Source of the DNA: JBBTWO01 sp038062745
GTDB lineage: Bacteria > Patescibacteriota > Microgenomatia > UBA8517
Assembly: GCA_038062745.1 (NCBI GenBank)
Contig: JBBTWO010000067.1
Span: forward strand, 1-11,557
Reading direction: 5' to 3'
Length of the DNA stretch: 11,557 nt
Every line of letters begins with the position of its first letter. The first letter of the stretch is position 1. The notes under the pieces are model-generated. The model was not told where the DNA came from and searched no databases. It saw only the letters and a program-made list of their open reading frames with translations. Made by a program: the position numbers and the translations under genes. Below, piece by piece: positions 1 to 6,464 of this stretch.

Positions 1-738
1 TCCAGGAACTCCAGGAAATGTTTTTATAGCTTTAGCAATTACACTATTATCAGCTCCTACCTCCGTAGCTACTAGAGAGGCTGCCGTTGCGTTGTATCTA
101 TTGTATTTTTCAGGAAACTTATACTCTATTGAATTGCTAATTACTTTTCCTACGGAACTAAGTGTGTATGGAATTGTCTTCGTTTGAGGTTTTATATGTT
201 TTGTAACTAGCCTGAAAGATTTATCATCTTTGTTGATTATGGCAATTTTCGCATTTTGAAAGATTTTGGTTTTAGTTTTGAGGTAATTTTGGTAAGTCTT
301 GTGGTAATCCAAATGTTCGTGGGTAATATTAGTTAAAACTGCAATTTGAATATTACTACCAAATAATCTGTGCTGATCCAGGCCATGGGAAGTTACTTCC
401 AGCACAACATACCTATATCCTTGCTTTACAATCCTCTTGAGGAGCTTCTGGAGCATCCAGGAATCAGGTGTTGTGACATGAAAGCCTGTGTCAATTTCAT
501 TATTTCCAATGTAAGCACCTACTGTACTGACCAAGGCAACTTTTAAGCCTGCGGTTTTGAGAATGTGATAAATAAGTGTTGAAGTGGTTGTTTTGCCATC
601 TGTGCCTGTAACCCCAATTACTTTTAAATTCCTTGCAGGAAACCTAAACCACACAACAGCAGCAAATGCCTGAATAAAGTGCAATAAATTCTTAATATCC
701 TTTGGTATTATTCTTTTAAATTCTTTTATTTTTTCCAT
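1..738 (-). CDS. murE: MurE-type Mur ligase (UDP-N-acetylmuramyl peptide synthetase), 3' end outside the window
   Basis: This cytoplasmic ligase uses ATP to add the third amino acid of the peptidoglycan stem peptide to UDP-MurNAc-dipeptide. The 246 visible residues contain the ATP-binding loop GVTGTDGKTTT (about 42-52), the substrate loop TTPD (89-92), TSHGLDQHR (116-124) and TNITHEHLDYH (136-146). K156 sits where the carbamylated lysine of Mur ligases is expected, and an NATAA element lies near the visible end. The P-loop is only about 42 residues from the start. Typical MurE has a UDP-binding domain of about 90-100 residues before it, so domain 1 appears absent. Its place is taken by a short helical leader. 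The ATG at 738 is chosen because GGAAGG lies 5 nt upstream, and it overlaps the preceding gene by 13 bp. The part that reads the amino-acid substrate (the DNPR region in classical MurE) is off the window, so specificity for meso-DAP or lysine cannot be told. MurE is the best match; a MurC-like or MurT-like ligase is less likely. Confidence 0.9.
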   Translation of the reverse strand, partial: MEKIKEFKRIIPKDIKNLLHFIQAFAAVVWFRFPARNLKVIGVTGTDGKTTTSTLIYHILKTAGLKVALVSTVGAYIGNNEIDTGFHVTTPDSWMLQKLLKRIVKQGYRYVVLEVTSHGLDQHRLFGSNIQIAVLTNITHEHLDYHKTYQNYLKTKTKIFQNAKIAIINKDDKSFRLVTKHIKPQTKTIPYTLSSVGKVISNSIEYKFPEKYNRYNATAASLVATEVGADNSVIAKAIKTFPGVPG

Positions 739-1811
739 GGTAACCTTCCATTATTTCTTGATTTAATGCATCTTATTAGTTCTTCATGTCTTCTTTTACC
801 AATTTGCATTCTTCCATTGTTGCCTGTTCCAATTTCCCAATCAAGACCCTGAAAATCACTACCGCCTAAAATTAAATAGCCATCCCGATGTTCTTTTGTT
901 ATAATCTCCAACGGAACATCTTCTTTTCCTCTATTTTTACCAAGATAATCTGCATGCCACGCCATAATTCCGTCTATGCCTTCATTTTTAAGCTTCTCCC
1001 ATATGTTTAAATCAAATTCACCTTCAGGAGAATACAAAACAACTCCACCAGCCTCGTGAACAGCATTTAGTGCATCAAATACTTTTTCCTGTAAAGGTCC
1101 TACTTTTTCTTCAACATATTGCATACCTGGACAACCTACCCTGAAAAAAAGTTGGAAAAGAAACTTGCCATTTAGTTTTCTTGCATCATTCAAATAATTC
1201 GGTAAATTAGCATATATTGAAAGTGTTTCGTCCCACAGATTTGCATTTTCTTTTTTTAATCTTTCAAGTACAGAAATGTTTCCTTCTTGACTGACCGCTA
1301 TTTCACAGAATCTAATTGCTTTTTCAACGGTTTGCCCTGAAAGTACTAATTCATATAGACCTTGATCGTCTGGCGAAAGATTTATATAGGAAAAACCAAT
1401 CTCTTGCAAAAAGTCTCTTTGACCAGCAGCAATTCTACTATTTTTTCTTCTATTGGGTTCCCTCCCAAAATGTTTTTGTATTGATGGGTGATTTGGATCA
1501 AAACCCAGAAATACAACATCAACCCTTTTACCATTAAGTCTAACCATATCTTCAATAGCGGGTATAACTTCTATTGATGGTTTGATATTAGCGCCATACT
1601 CAGTAAATTCATTAAAAAAGTCTACGATTTCTCCTCTAGATAGAAGAGCGATCACAGACACACCACTTTCTTTGGATTTCAACTGACTAACTAAATCCAA
1701 AGTCCAATAGATTAACGGTTTATCTAGAAGCTGTCGAAGTACTTTAGGGGCACCCGTTCCCATACGAGTACCCTTACCTGCTGCCAGAATAATAGTGCAA
1801 ACATTCTCCAT
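726..1811 (-). CDS. Hybrid protein: GlmU-like nucleotidyltransferase N-terminus joined to a degenerate PHP phosphoesterase-like domain
   Basis: Function unknown. Residues 1-65 look like the start of a GlmU-type GT-A nucleotidyltransferase: IILAAGKGTRMGTGAPKVL is the nucleotide-binding loop with the usual lysine, followed by DKPLIYW. The rest of that fold, about 170 further residues with the Mg-binding aspartate, is missing. From about residue 75 to 330 the pattern is that of COG0613/TrpH-type PHP phosphoesterases: EVIPAIE (81-87), NGKRVDVVFLGFDPNHP (93-109), an arginine-rich helix (117-126), CPGMQYV (227-233), AGGVVLYSP (254-262), GIDGIMAWH (278-286) and GGSDFQG (316-322). Metal ligands are largely gone. 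There is no DLHxHT and no TDHD; D98 replaces a histidine, S261 replaces the AHP histidine and Q321 replaces the DxH histidine. E87 and D319 remain. No signal peptide or membrane segment is seen, so it is probably cytoplasmic. The gene sits 33 bp after ftsI and overlaps murE by 13 bp. The ATG at 1811 has a weak GGA 7 nt upstream. A regulatory pseudoenzyme or a chimera are both possible. The PHP assignment is by eye. Confidence 0.75.
   Translation of the reverse strand: MENVCTIILAAGKGTRMGTGAPKVLRQLLDKPLIYWTLDLVSQLKSKESGVSVIALLSRGEIVDFFNEFTEYGANIKPSIEVIPAIEDMVRLNGKRVDVVFLGFDPNHPSIQKHFGREPNRRKNSRIAAGQRDFLQEIGFSYINLSPDDQGLYELVLSGQTVEKAIRFCEIAVSQEGNISVLERLKKENANLWDETLSIYANLPNYLNDARKLNGKFLFQLFFRVGCPGMQYVEEKVGPLQEKVFDALNAVHEAGGVVLYSPEGEFDLNIWEKLKNEGIDGIMAWHADYLGKNRGKEDVPLEIITKEHRDGYLILGGSDFQGLDWEIGTGNNGRMQIGKRRHEELIRCIKSRNNGRLPWKK
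744..749 (-). promoter_or_regulatory. Shine-Dalgarno site of murE
   Basis: GGAAGG lies 5 nt before the murE ATG, inside the coding sequence of the upstream hybrid gene. It is the clearest Shine-Dalgarno-like site in the window. It fixes the murE start and suggests independent re-initiation at an overlapping gene junction. Confidence 0.6.
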
Positions 1812-1844
1812 TTTTTTCCGGAGATTCCATTTTATCAGACCAAG

Positions 1845-3581
1845 TCAATTTTCAGGCTGAATTCCTAGATATGGGAAAAGTTCTTTGGCAACATTAAACC
1901 ACAATGGAGCTGCTGTTTCTGAAGCCCAGGTTGAAGTTTGAGGTTCTTTTAGAGTTACCAGCATTAGAAACTTAGGATCATTGGCGGGGGCAAAACCAAT
2001 GAAACTGGCAATTGTTTTCTCTGCATCATAGTGGCCACTAATTGGGATTTGAGCTGTTCCTGTTTTTCCTGCAATATTGAAGTTTGTTAACTTTGTCCAT
2101 TTCGCTTCTCCATCCTCAACTGCTTCAATCATCATGGCTGTTGTTTCAGTCGCAGCCTTTTCTGAGATAACTTGTTTTGCTGGCTGTTGTTTAATATCTT
2201 GCTCACCCTTATCAGTAATTATTTTGTCAACAATCTGTGGGCTAACCATTTTTCCTTTGTTGGCAATGGCAGTAAAACCTTGAATTATCTGTATAGGGGT
2301 GACAGCAATTCCTTGACCAAAGGTGGCTGTTGCTAAATCAACAATGTTCCATTTATCCTTTGCCCGCAGTTGTGGACTGGCCTCTCCTTGTAAATCAATT
2401 CCTGTTACTTGGCCAAATCCAAATTTTTTGAGGTAGTCATACAGTTTCTCCTGACCTATTTTTTGGCCTATAAAGGTCATGCCTACATTGTCAGAATGGA
2501 CAATAATATCAGTCATTGAAGCATTAGGATTATATTTGTTATTCCAAGTTTCAATATAGTATTTATCAATCTTTAATGGACCATCACAAATGTCACACCT
2601 AGTGTCAACTTCAATACTGTTTGAATCAAGCCCTGAAGCCATTACAAGAGGCTTAAAGATACTTCCTGGTTCGAAAGCATCCGAGATAACTGGATTTTTA
2701 AAATATTCATTTCCAAATTCAAAATACTTGGCTGGATCATATGAAGGAAATGCAGCCATGGCCATCACTGCTCCAGTTTTAGGATTCATAATAATAGCTA
2801 CACCATTTTTGGCTCCATATCGCTCAATTCCCTCTTTTAACTTTTCTTCAACTATAAATTGCATGCGTTTATCAATATGGGTTTTGAGATCAACTCCTGA
2901 AAGGGCAGAAATTTCTTTTGAACCTCCAAAAAGAATTGGTGTTCCTTGGGCATCTGACTCTTGTTGAATAAATCCAGGTTTTCCGGTTAAGGACAGGTCG
3001 TAAAAACCTTCCAGTCCAAAGTAACCTTTATCTACCCCGTCTTGGTCTTTACCTACAAATCCTAAAACATGTGCGGAACTGGAGCCTTCGGGATAAAACC
3101 GTGATTCTTCAGGATCAAACCCCACACCTTTTATTTTTAAAGCTTGAATATTTCTTTTTACATCAGAGGATAACTTGTGCCTAACGGGTACCCAAACTAA
3201 GTCTGCTCTATCAAGCATTTCTTGAATTCTATTGGTTTCATCCAGCAGTTTTTGCTTATTGTCACGGCTGTCATCTGGCTTATAGTCTATTTCTTCAACT
3301 AAAATTGGTGCTAGTTTGTTGGCAATGGTTTTGGTTGATAAATCAGTTTCACTTTTTTGGACAAAAAGTAACCATGATTGACTACTGGCTGCTAGTAAAC
3401 TGCCGTCAGCAGACAGGATATTGCCACGGTCGGCAACAATACGCCGGCCACTTTGATGTTGAGTTTTGGCAGCAGAGGTTAATTCTTCTGATTTAACAAC
3501 TTGCCAAAAAAATAATCTGGCAGTTAAACCAAGTAGTCCAATAGAAAAAACAGCAATTAAAACATATAAACGCAGTTTCAT
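1845..3581 (-). CDS. ftsI: Division-specific peptidoglycan transpeptidase FtsI (class B penicillin-binding protein)
   Basis: This class B PBP cross-links septal peptidoglycan outside the membrane, normally with an FtsW glycosyltransferase, which is not in this window. An N-terminal membrane anchor (about 5-27) is followed by the PBP dimerisation domain. That domain carries RIVADRGNIL (47-56), then RFYPEGSSSAHVLGFVG (161-177) and GLEGFYDLSLTG (189-200). The transpeptidase domain begins near 255. All three catalytic motifs are intact: SIFK with nucleophile S307, SDN (363-365) and KTGT (506-509). At 578 residues it is normal for the family, and no PASTA repeats follow. The only two cysteines, C329 and C332, form a CxxC in the extracytoplasmic domain. 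The ATG at 3581 directly precedes the hydrophobic segment. No Shine-Dalgarno is visible in the 17-bp gap from the ftsL-like gene, so translation may be coupled. FtsI is preferred over an elongation-type PBP2 because of the neighbours. Confidence 0.95.
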   Translation of the reverse strand: MKLRLYVLIAVFSIGLLGLTARLFFWQVVKSEELTSAAKTQHQSGRRIVADRGNILSADGSLLAASSQSWLLFVQKSETDLSTKTIANKLAPILVEEIDYKPDDSRDNKQKLLDETNRIQEMLDRADLVWVPVRHKLSSDVKRNIQALKIKGVGFDPEESRFYPEGSSSAHVLGFVGKDQDGVDKGYFGLEGFYDLSLTGKPGFIQQESDAQGTPILFGGSKEISALSGVDLKTHIDKRMQFIVEEKLKEGIERYGAKNGVAIIMNPKTGAVMAMAAFPSYDPAKYFEFGNEYFKNPVISDAFEPGSIFKPLVMASGLDSNSIEVDTRCDICDGPLKIDKYYIETWNNKYNPNASMTDIIVHSDNVGMTFIGQKIGQEKLYDYLKKFGFGQVTGIDLQGEASPQLRAKDKWNIVDLATATFGQGIAVTPIQIIQGFTAIANKGKMVSPQIVDKIITDKGEQDIKQQPAKQVISEKAATETTAMMIEAVEDGEAKWTKLTNFNIAGKTGTAQIPISGHYDAEKTIASFIGFAPANDPKFLMLVTLKEPQTSTWASETAAPLWFNVAKELFPYLGIQPEN

Positions 3582-3598
3582 AAAAAAGACATGGTAAG

Positions 3599-3916
3599 TT
3601 ACCTTAAGCTAGCAACTGATGCCTCGTGATTAAGGTATATGATAGTTTGAGGCTTAACAAGACCCAACTCACCCGAAGCGGCAGAAATCTGAGTAAGCGA
3701 GGAAGATGAAACAGTTTTACTGATTAACTCTTCGTTTTCCAGCTTTAGTTGTTGTTTTTGTTTTTCAAGGTAGGAAATTTCACTTCCCTTTATAGTTGAA
3801 GCAATAGTTAAGACAATTGTTGAAATCACTAAAAGAAAAGCAAACACACCATACACTACCAATAATGGTTTTCTACTGCTCTTTTTCTCAATTTCAACTG
3901 GTTTCAATCTATTCAT
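3599..3916 (-). CDS. ftsL: FtsL/DivIC-like divisome protein
   Basis: This is a small bitopic membrane protein of the divisome. FtsL-type proteins join FtsB/DivIC and activate FtsWI-dependent septal synthesis. The 105 residues show a short basic cytoplasmic tail (1-17), one transmembrane helix (about 18-41), and a coiled-coil-prone segment rich in Leu, Glu, Gln and Lys (47-68). A terminal piece ends in LGLVKPQTIIYL (84-95), close to the ending usual in FtsL/septum-formation-initiator proteins. Sequence identity in this family is always low, so the call rests on size, topology and position between rsmH and ftsI, the classical ftsL place. The ATG at 3916 comes 2 nt after the rsmH stop, which implies translational coupling. 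Confidence 0.8.
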   Translation of the reverse strand: MNRLKPVEIEKKSSRKPLLVVYGVFAFLLVISTIVLTIASTIKGSEISYLEKQKQQLKLENEELISKTVSSSSLTQISAASGELGLVKPQTIIYLNHEASVASLR

Positions 3917-3918
3917 GT

Positions 3919-4815
3919 TTATATTTTTCTAATAACTCTCAAAATTGCGCTTCTGGATCTTGGATTGTCGATTAGTTCCTGGGTCTCTGGCTTAATCGCT
4001 TCTTTGGTTAAATTTTCAGCCAGTCCTTTTTCAATTAATTCTTTGAAATAAGTTTTTACCATTCGGTCTTCACCTGAATGGAAGCTAATAATTGCAAAGA
4101 TGCCATTCTTACCAAGAGTTTCAAATCCTTGTTTCAATCCTTGTTCCAAATTCTCAAGTTCTGTATTAGTAGCGATGCGGATAGCCATGAATGCTTTAGT
4201 AGCTGGGTGGGTTTTACCTACGAATCTGTAGAATCTACCAGCTCGTAAAAAATCTCCTACCGTTTCAATTGGTTGATTGGTTTTTCGGTAATCAATTATA
4301 TTTTTAGCAAGTTTTGTGGCTTCCCAGCGGGTCATCCCTAACTCAAAAAGATCGGTTAATTGATCAACATGTAAGCTGTTAACTAAATCTGAGGCTTTGA
4401 CTCCCTGTTTATCGGGATTTAGTCTCATATCTAGTTGCGCATCTGGGTTTTTAAAGGAAAATCCCCTATCCATATCATCAAAATGAACACTGGAAATTCC
4501 CAGATCGAGTAAAATGCCATCTGTTGGGTAAAAGTTATTCTTCTTGGCAGTTTCCAAAAGTGTGCTGAAGTTTGCATTAATAAGTTTGAATGTCGGTCGA
4601 CTTTCGTCAACCGTTGGGCAAGTTTCAAGTCTTTTTTGTGCAATCTCAAGCATTTTTGGGTCAATATCTAGTCCTAAAACATTTCCACCGTGTGTCAATA
4701 TTTCATAACTATGACCTCCAGCACCCAGTGTTGCGTCTATATACAGTCCTTGATTTTTAATGTGCAAAAGCTCAATTACTTTTTTTAATAAAACAGGTAT
4801 ATGCTTCTCATTCAT
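3919..4815 (-). CDS. rsmH: 16S rRNA m4C1402 N4-methyltransferase RsmH (MraW)
   Basis: RsmH uses S-adenosylmethionine to methylate the N4 of C1402 in the 16S rRNA decoding centre. Visible family motifs, numbered from the chosen start, are KHIPVLL at the N-terminus (4-10), the SAM-binding YIDATLGAGGHS (about 25-36), GLDIDPKML (49-57), LLDLGISSVHFDDMDRGFSF, HPATKAFMAIRI, ISFHSGEDRMVK and the C-terminal NPRSRSAILR. The protein is 298 residues, near the usual 300-310. An upstream TTG at 4830 would give MKNWP before MNEKHIPVLL. The ATG at 4815 fits the family N-terminus better and is chosen. It overlaps the mraZ TGA by 8 bp, so translation is probably coupled. Transcription is expected from the mraZ promoter. 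Confidence 0.96.
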   Translation of the reverse strand: MNEKHIPVLLKKVIELLHIKNQGLYIDATLGAGGHSYEILTHGGNVLGLDIDPKMLEIAQKRLETCPTVDESRPTFKLINANFSTLLETAKKNNFYPTDGILLDLGISSVHFDDMDRGFSFKNPDAQLDMRLNPDKQGVKASDLVNSLHVDQLTDLFELGMTRWEATKLAKNIIDYRKTNQPIETVGDFLRAGRFYRFVGKTHPATKAFMAIRIATNTELENLEQGLKQGFETLGKNGIFAIISFHSGEDRMVKTYFKELIEKGLAENLTKEAIKPETQELIDNPRSRSAILRVIRKI

Positions 4816-5236
4816 TGGCCAATTTTTCAATCATTTCAGCTGCATTTTTAGCAATATATTCTTCTCTTTTCTTCCAAATACTTTCATCCCAAAGCTCAAC
4901 CCTATTTCCTAATCCCAAAAACACAACCTCTTTGGCCAAGCAAGCATAATCAATAAGATTTGTTGGTAAAATAATCCTCCCTTGCGCGTCTGGCTCAACC
5001 TCATAGGCCGACCCCATGATAAATCTGTCAGTATCACGTACCGGAGAAGTTATAATCTCACTTCTACCTGTTAATTTTGTCAAAAGTGCTTGCCAATTTT
5101 CTTTCGAAACAATAACCAGACAACCCTCATACCATTTGGCAATTATCAGTTTATCTCCCAATTCTTTTCTGAACCGAACCGGAACTGCAATTCGCTTGCT
5201 TTCTGTTAAATTTTGTTGGTATTGACCAATCAACAT
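4808..5236 (-). CDS. mraZ: Transcriptional regulator MraZ
   Basis: MraZ is a ring-forming DNA-binding protein of the SpoVT-AbrB fold that regulates the division and cell-wall operon it heads. The 142-residue protein has the usual size and two tandem swapped-hairpin repeats. The first is MLIGQYQQNLTESKRIAVP (1-19), with ESKRI where the family often has DxKGR. The second is VEPDAQGRIILP (80-91), followed by LIDYACLAKEVVFLGLGNRVEL. A C-terminal helix is rich in Lys and Glu (119-140). The ATG at 5236 gives the normal MLIGxY start. Three direct repeats lie just upstream (see the MraZ box entry), so autoregulation is likely. GGTGA from the last repeat lies 10 nt before the ATG and could also act as a distant ribosome-binding site. 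Confidence 0.96.
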   Translation of the reverse strand: MLIGQYQQNLTESKRIAVPVRFRKELGDKLIIAKWYEGCLVIVSKENWQALLTKLTGRSEIITSPVRDTDRFIMGSAYEVEPDAQGRIILPTNLIDYACLAKEVVFLGLGNRVELWDESIWKKREEYIAKNAAEMIEKLANE

Positions 5237-5246
5237 GTTTCATTTT

Positions 5247-5272
5247 TCACCAGTTATCACCAGATGTCACCA
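5247..5272 (-). promoter_or_regulatory. Putative MraZ operator: three TGGTGA direct repeats at 10-bp spacing
   Basis: On the minus strand TGGTGA occurs at 5272-5267, 5262-5257 and 5252-5247, with 4-nt spacers CATC and TAAC, so the period is exactly 10 bp. Known MraZ sites have the same architecture: TGGGN repeats with 5-nt spacers in E. coli and AAAGTG-type boxes in mycoplasmas. The first repeat overlaps the -10 hexamer and the others cover the expected transcription start and leader, which suits a repressor. The sequence is seen directly; binding by MraZ is inferred. Confidence 0.75.
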
Positions 5273-5300
5273 TTTTGATATATTTTCACGCAGCAGTCAA
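5272..5300 (-). promoter_or_regulatory. Probable promoter of the mraZ-led division operon
   Basis: TTGACT (5300-5295) is 5/6 of the -35 consensus. It is separated by exactly 17 bp from CAAAAT (5277-5272), 4/6 of the -10 consensus. Transcription would start near 5265 and give a leader of roughly 30 nt. It is the only such pair noted in the 111-bp gap between mraZ and the preceding gene, and its -10 is overlapped by the first MraZ box. Confidence 0.6.
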
Positions 5301-5347
5301 GACTAAGTAAATCCGAAAATAAATATTGAAGATTGTCTTAGCCGATT

Positions 5348-6037
5348 TTATCGGTAGAAGATGCCCAAACTTGCCCCATTGGGATTGGTCACTTTAGTCC
5401 ATTGGCCCTCTGGTTCACCACTGACACTATCATTATCAGTAAATATGCCATATGGGCCGCTAGATGGGGCCGTAGTAACTCCAGGAATGCCAAATGTATC
5501 CATTGTCAGGAAGAAGCCAGACTTTGGTTTTTTAGTTAATTTGAACTTAAACTTGCCATCGTCAGATGTAATTTCATCACTTGCTTCTTGAAGATGAAAT
5601 TTAGTTGAAAGCTTGCCAATTAATTTTCCTTTTTCGTTTCTAAACCTCAAAGTTAGAGTTCCTGTTTCTACGCCTTCGTCATATCTGAATTTGCCAGATG
5701 ATTCAGAACCCAAGAGTAATTCTCTTTCTATATTGGCCGATCCCTCAAGCTTAATTGATCCTGGAACCCCCTGCATTGCCCCCTCTTGAGTTTGATACAA
5801 AAGTTCATAATCAAGCGTTGAGGCTTTTACTTTGATACTTGAAATAGACAATTTTAGCCAATGTCCATCCTTAAAGGGAGTAAGAGTAGTAACTGGTCGC
5901 TGATCGAAGGGAATTTCGGCTACAACATCTTCTACCTCTACTGGCTTGTTGTTCTTTCCTTTAATTACAAAGAAGTAAACACCTGTAAAAACTACTAATC
6001 CTAAAACAAAGAGGGCAATTGGCAGGTATTTTTTCAT
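5348..6037 (-). CDS. Membrane-anchored extracytoplasmic protein of unknown function
   Basis: I do not recognise a family. The 229-residue protein has a short positive start (MKK), a strongly hydrophobic segment (about 5-25) and a KGKNNK stop-transfer, so it is probably held in the membrane with the rest outside. It could also be cleaved, but there is no lipobox cysteine and no cysteine at all. The outer part (about 45-229) is rich in alternating hydrophobic and polar residues, suggesting a beta-sandwich, with a Gly/Pro/Ser-rich stretch (183-198) and a GPYGIFTDND segment (194-203) near the end. It is the last gene before the mraZ promoter and follows the 131-aa orphan by 24 bp. A surface or envelope role is only an inference from topology. 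No Shine-Dalgarno is visible before the ATG at 6037. A 5-bp hairpin over its stop codon has no T-tract and is not called a terminator. Confidence 0.75.
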   Translation of the reverse strand: MKKYLPIALFVLGLVVFTGVYFFVIKGKNNKPVEVEDVVAEIPFDQRPVTTLTPFKDGHWLKLSISSIKVKASTLDYELLYQTQEGAMQGVPGSIKLEGSANIERELLLGSESSGKFRYDEGVETGTLTLRFRNEKGKLIGKLSTKFHLQEASDEITSDDGKFKFKLTKKPKSGFFLTMDTFGIPGVTTAPSSGPYGIFTDNDSVSGEPEGQWTKVTNPNGASLGIFYR

Positions 6038-6061
6038 TATTTAATGATGCGGTATTTATTT

Positions 6062-6457
6062 TTAAGAGTCAAGATCCTTTTGTTGCTTAAGAAGATCGGC
6101 CATTGCTTTAATAAATTTGTCTCTATCGTCGGGATTAAGTTTGGCAGTCACAAATGCTACTTTTTCTGGATTTAGCCCCAAGCGTCCTTCCCTTATTACC
6201 TCAAGTATTCCCTTGGCCGTATCCCAAAGAGTGTCCGAACCTGTGCATCCCCCTCTATACATCACTCCCTCGCCCCTTGGAGCTATTTTTATAAGTGGGT
6301 CGTCTGCAAGCGTATTGTTTAATGGAATTCCTCCAGGTACACGATACCAAAGATATGGAAAGGCAGTCTGACTCTCGTTTCTATTATAGTAAGGTTTGTA
6401 TTTGGTTTTACTTATATAAAAAATTGTGTAATCATCGTGCACACGTTCTCCAGACAT
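6062..6457 (-). CDS. Hypothetical protein of 131 aa, GC-rich compared with neighbours
   Basis: No family recognised. The protein appears soluble, without signal peptide or membrane segment. The first 45 residues are rich in Tyr and other aromatics. The middle holds a Gly-rich stretch, PRGEGVMYRGGCTGSD (60-75), with the single cysteine. The C-terminal half (about 76-131) looks helical and ends in KAMADLLKQQKDLDS. Base composition differs from the surroundings: a hand count gives 60 G+C of 120 bases at 6181-6300, against 39 of 120 at 6481-6600 inside glyS. Codons AGG, GGG and GGA appear often. This may mark recent transfer or simply a constrained Gly/Arg-rich protein. The gene starts 7 bp after the glyS stop, so it belongs to the same transcript or has its own short-leader promoter: TAAAAT lies 9 nt before the ATG. 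Confidence 0.7.
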   Translation of the reverse strand: MSGERVHDDYTIFYISKTKYKPYYNRNESQTAFPYLWYRVPGGIPLNNTLADDPLIKIAPRGEGVMYRGGCTGSDTLWDTAKGILEVIREGRLGLNPEKVAFVTAKLNPDDRDKFIKAMADLLKQQKDLDS

Positions 6458-6464
6458 AATGCCG

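Noticed and set aside
2077..2967. Plus-strand reading frames opposite ftsI (2077-2283 and 2590-2967)
   Set aside because: They lie wholly opposite a well-supported conserved gene, have low-complexity content and match nothing. They are shadows of ftsI.
4431..4664. Second minus-strand frame inside rsmH
   Set aside because: It is out of frame within the conserved SAM-binding region of rsmH and has no start signal or independent support.
4816..4830. Upstream TTG start for rsmH
   Set aside because: It would add MKNWP before the family-typical MNEKHIPVLL and increase overlap with mraZ from 8 to 23 bp, without a Shine-Dalgarno.
5285..5293. TGCGTGA as a fourth, upstream MraZ box
   Set aside because: It lies 19 bp from the first TGGTGA, out of phase with the 10-bp period, and differs in the core.
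5342..5354. CCGATAAAATCGG hairpin over the stop codon of the 229-aa gene as a terminator
   Set aside because: The stem is only 5 bp and no T-tract follows on the minus strand. It may weakly slow polymerase but cannot be called a terminator.
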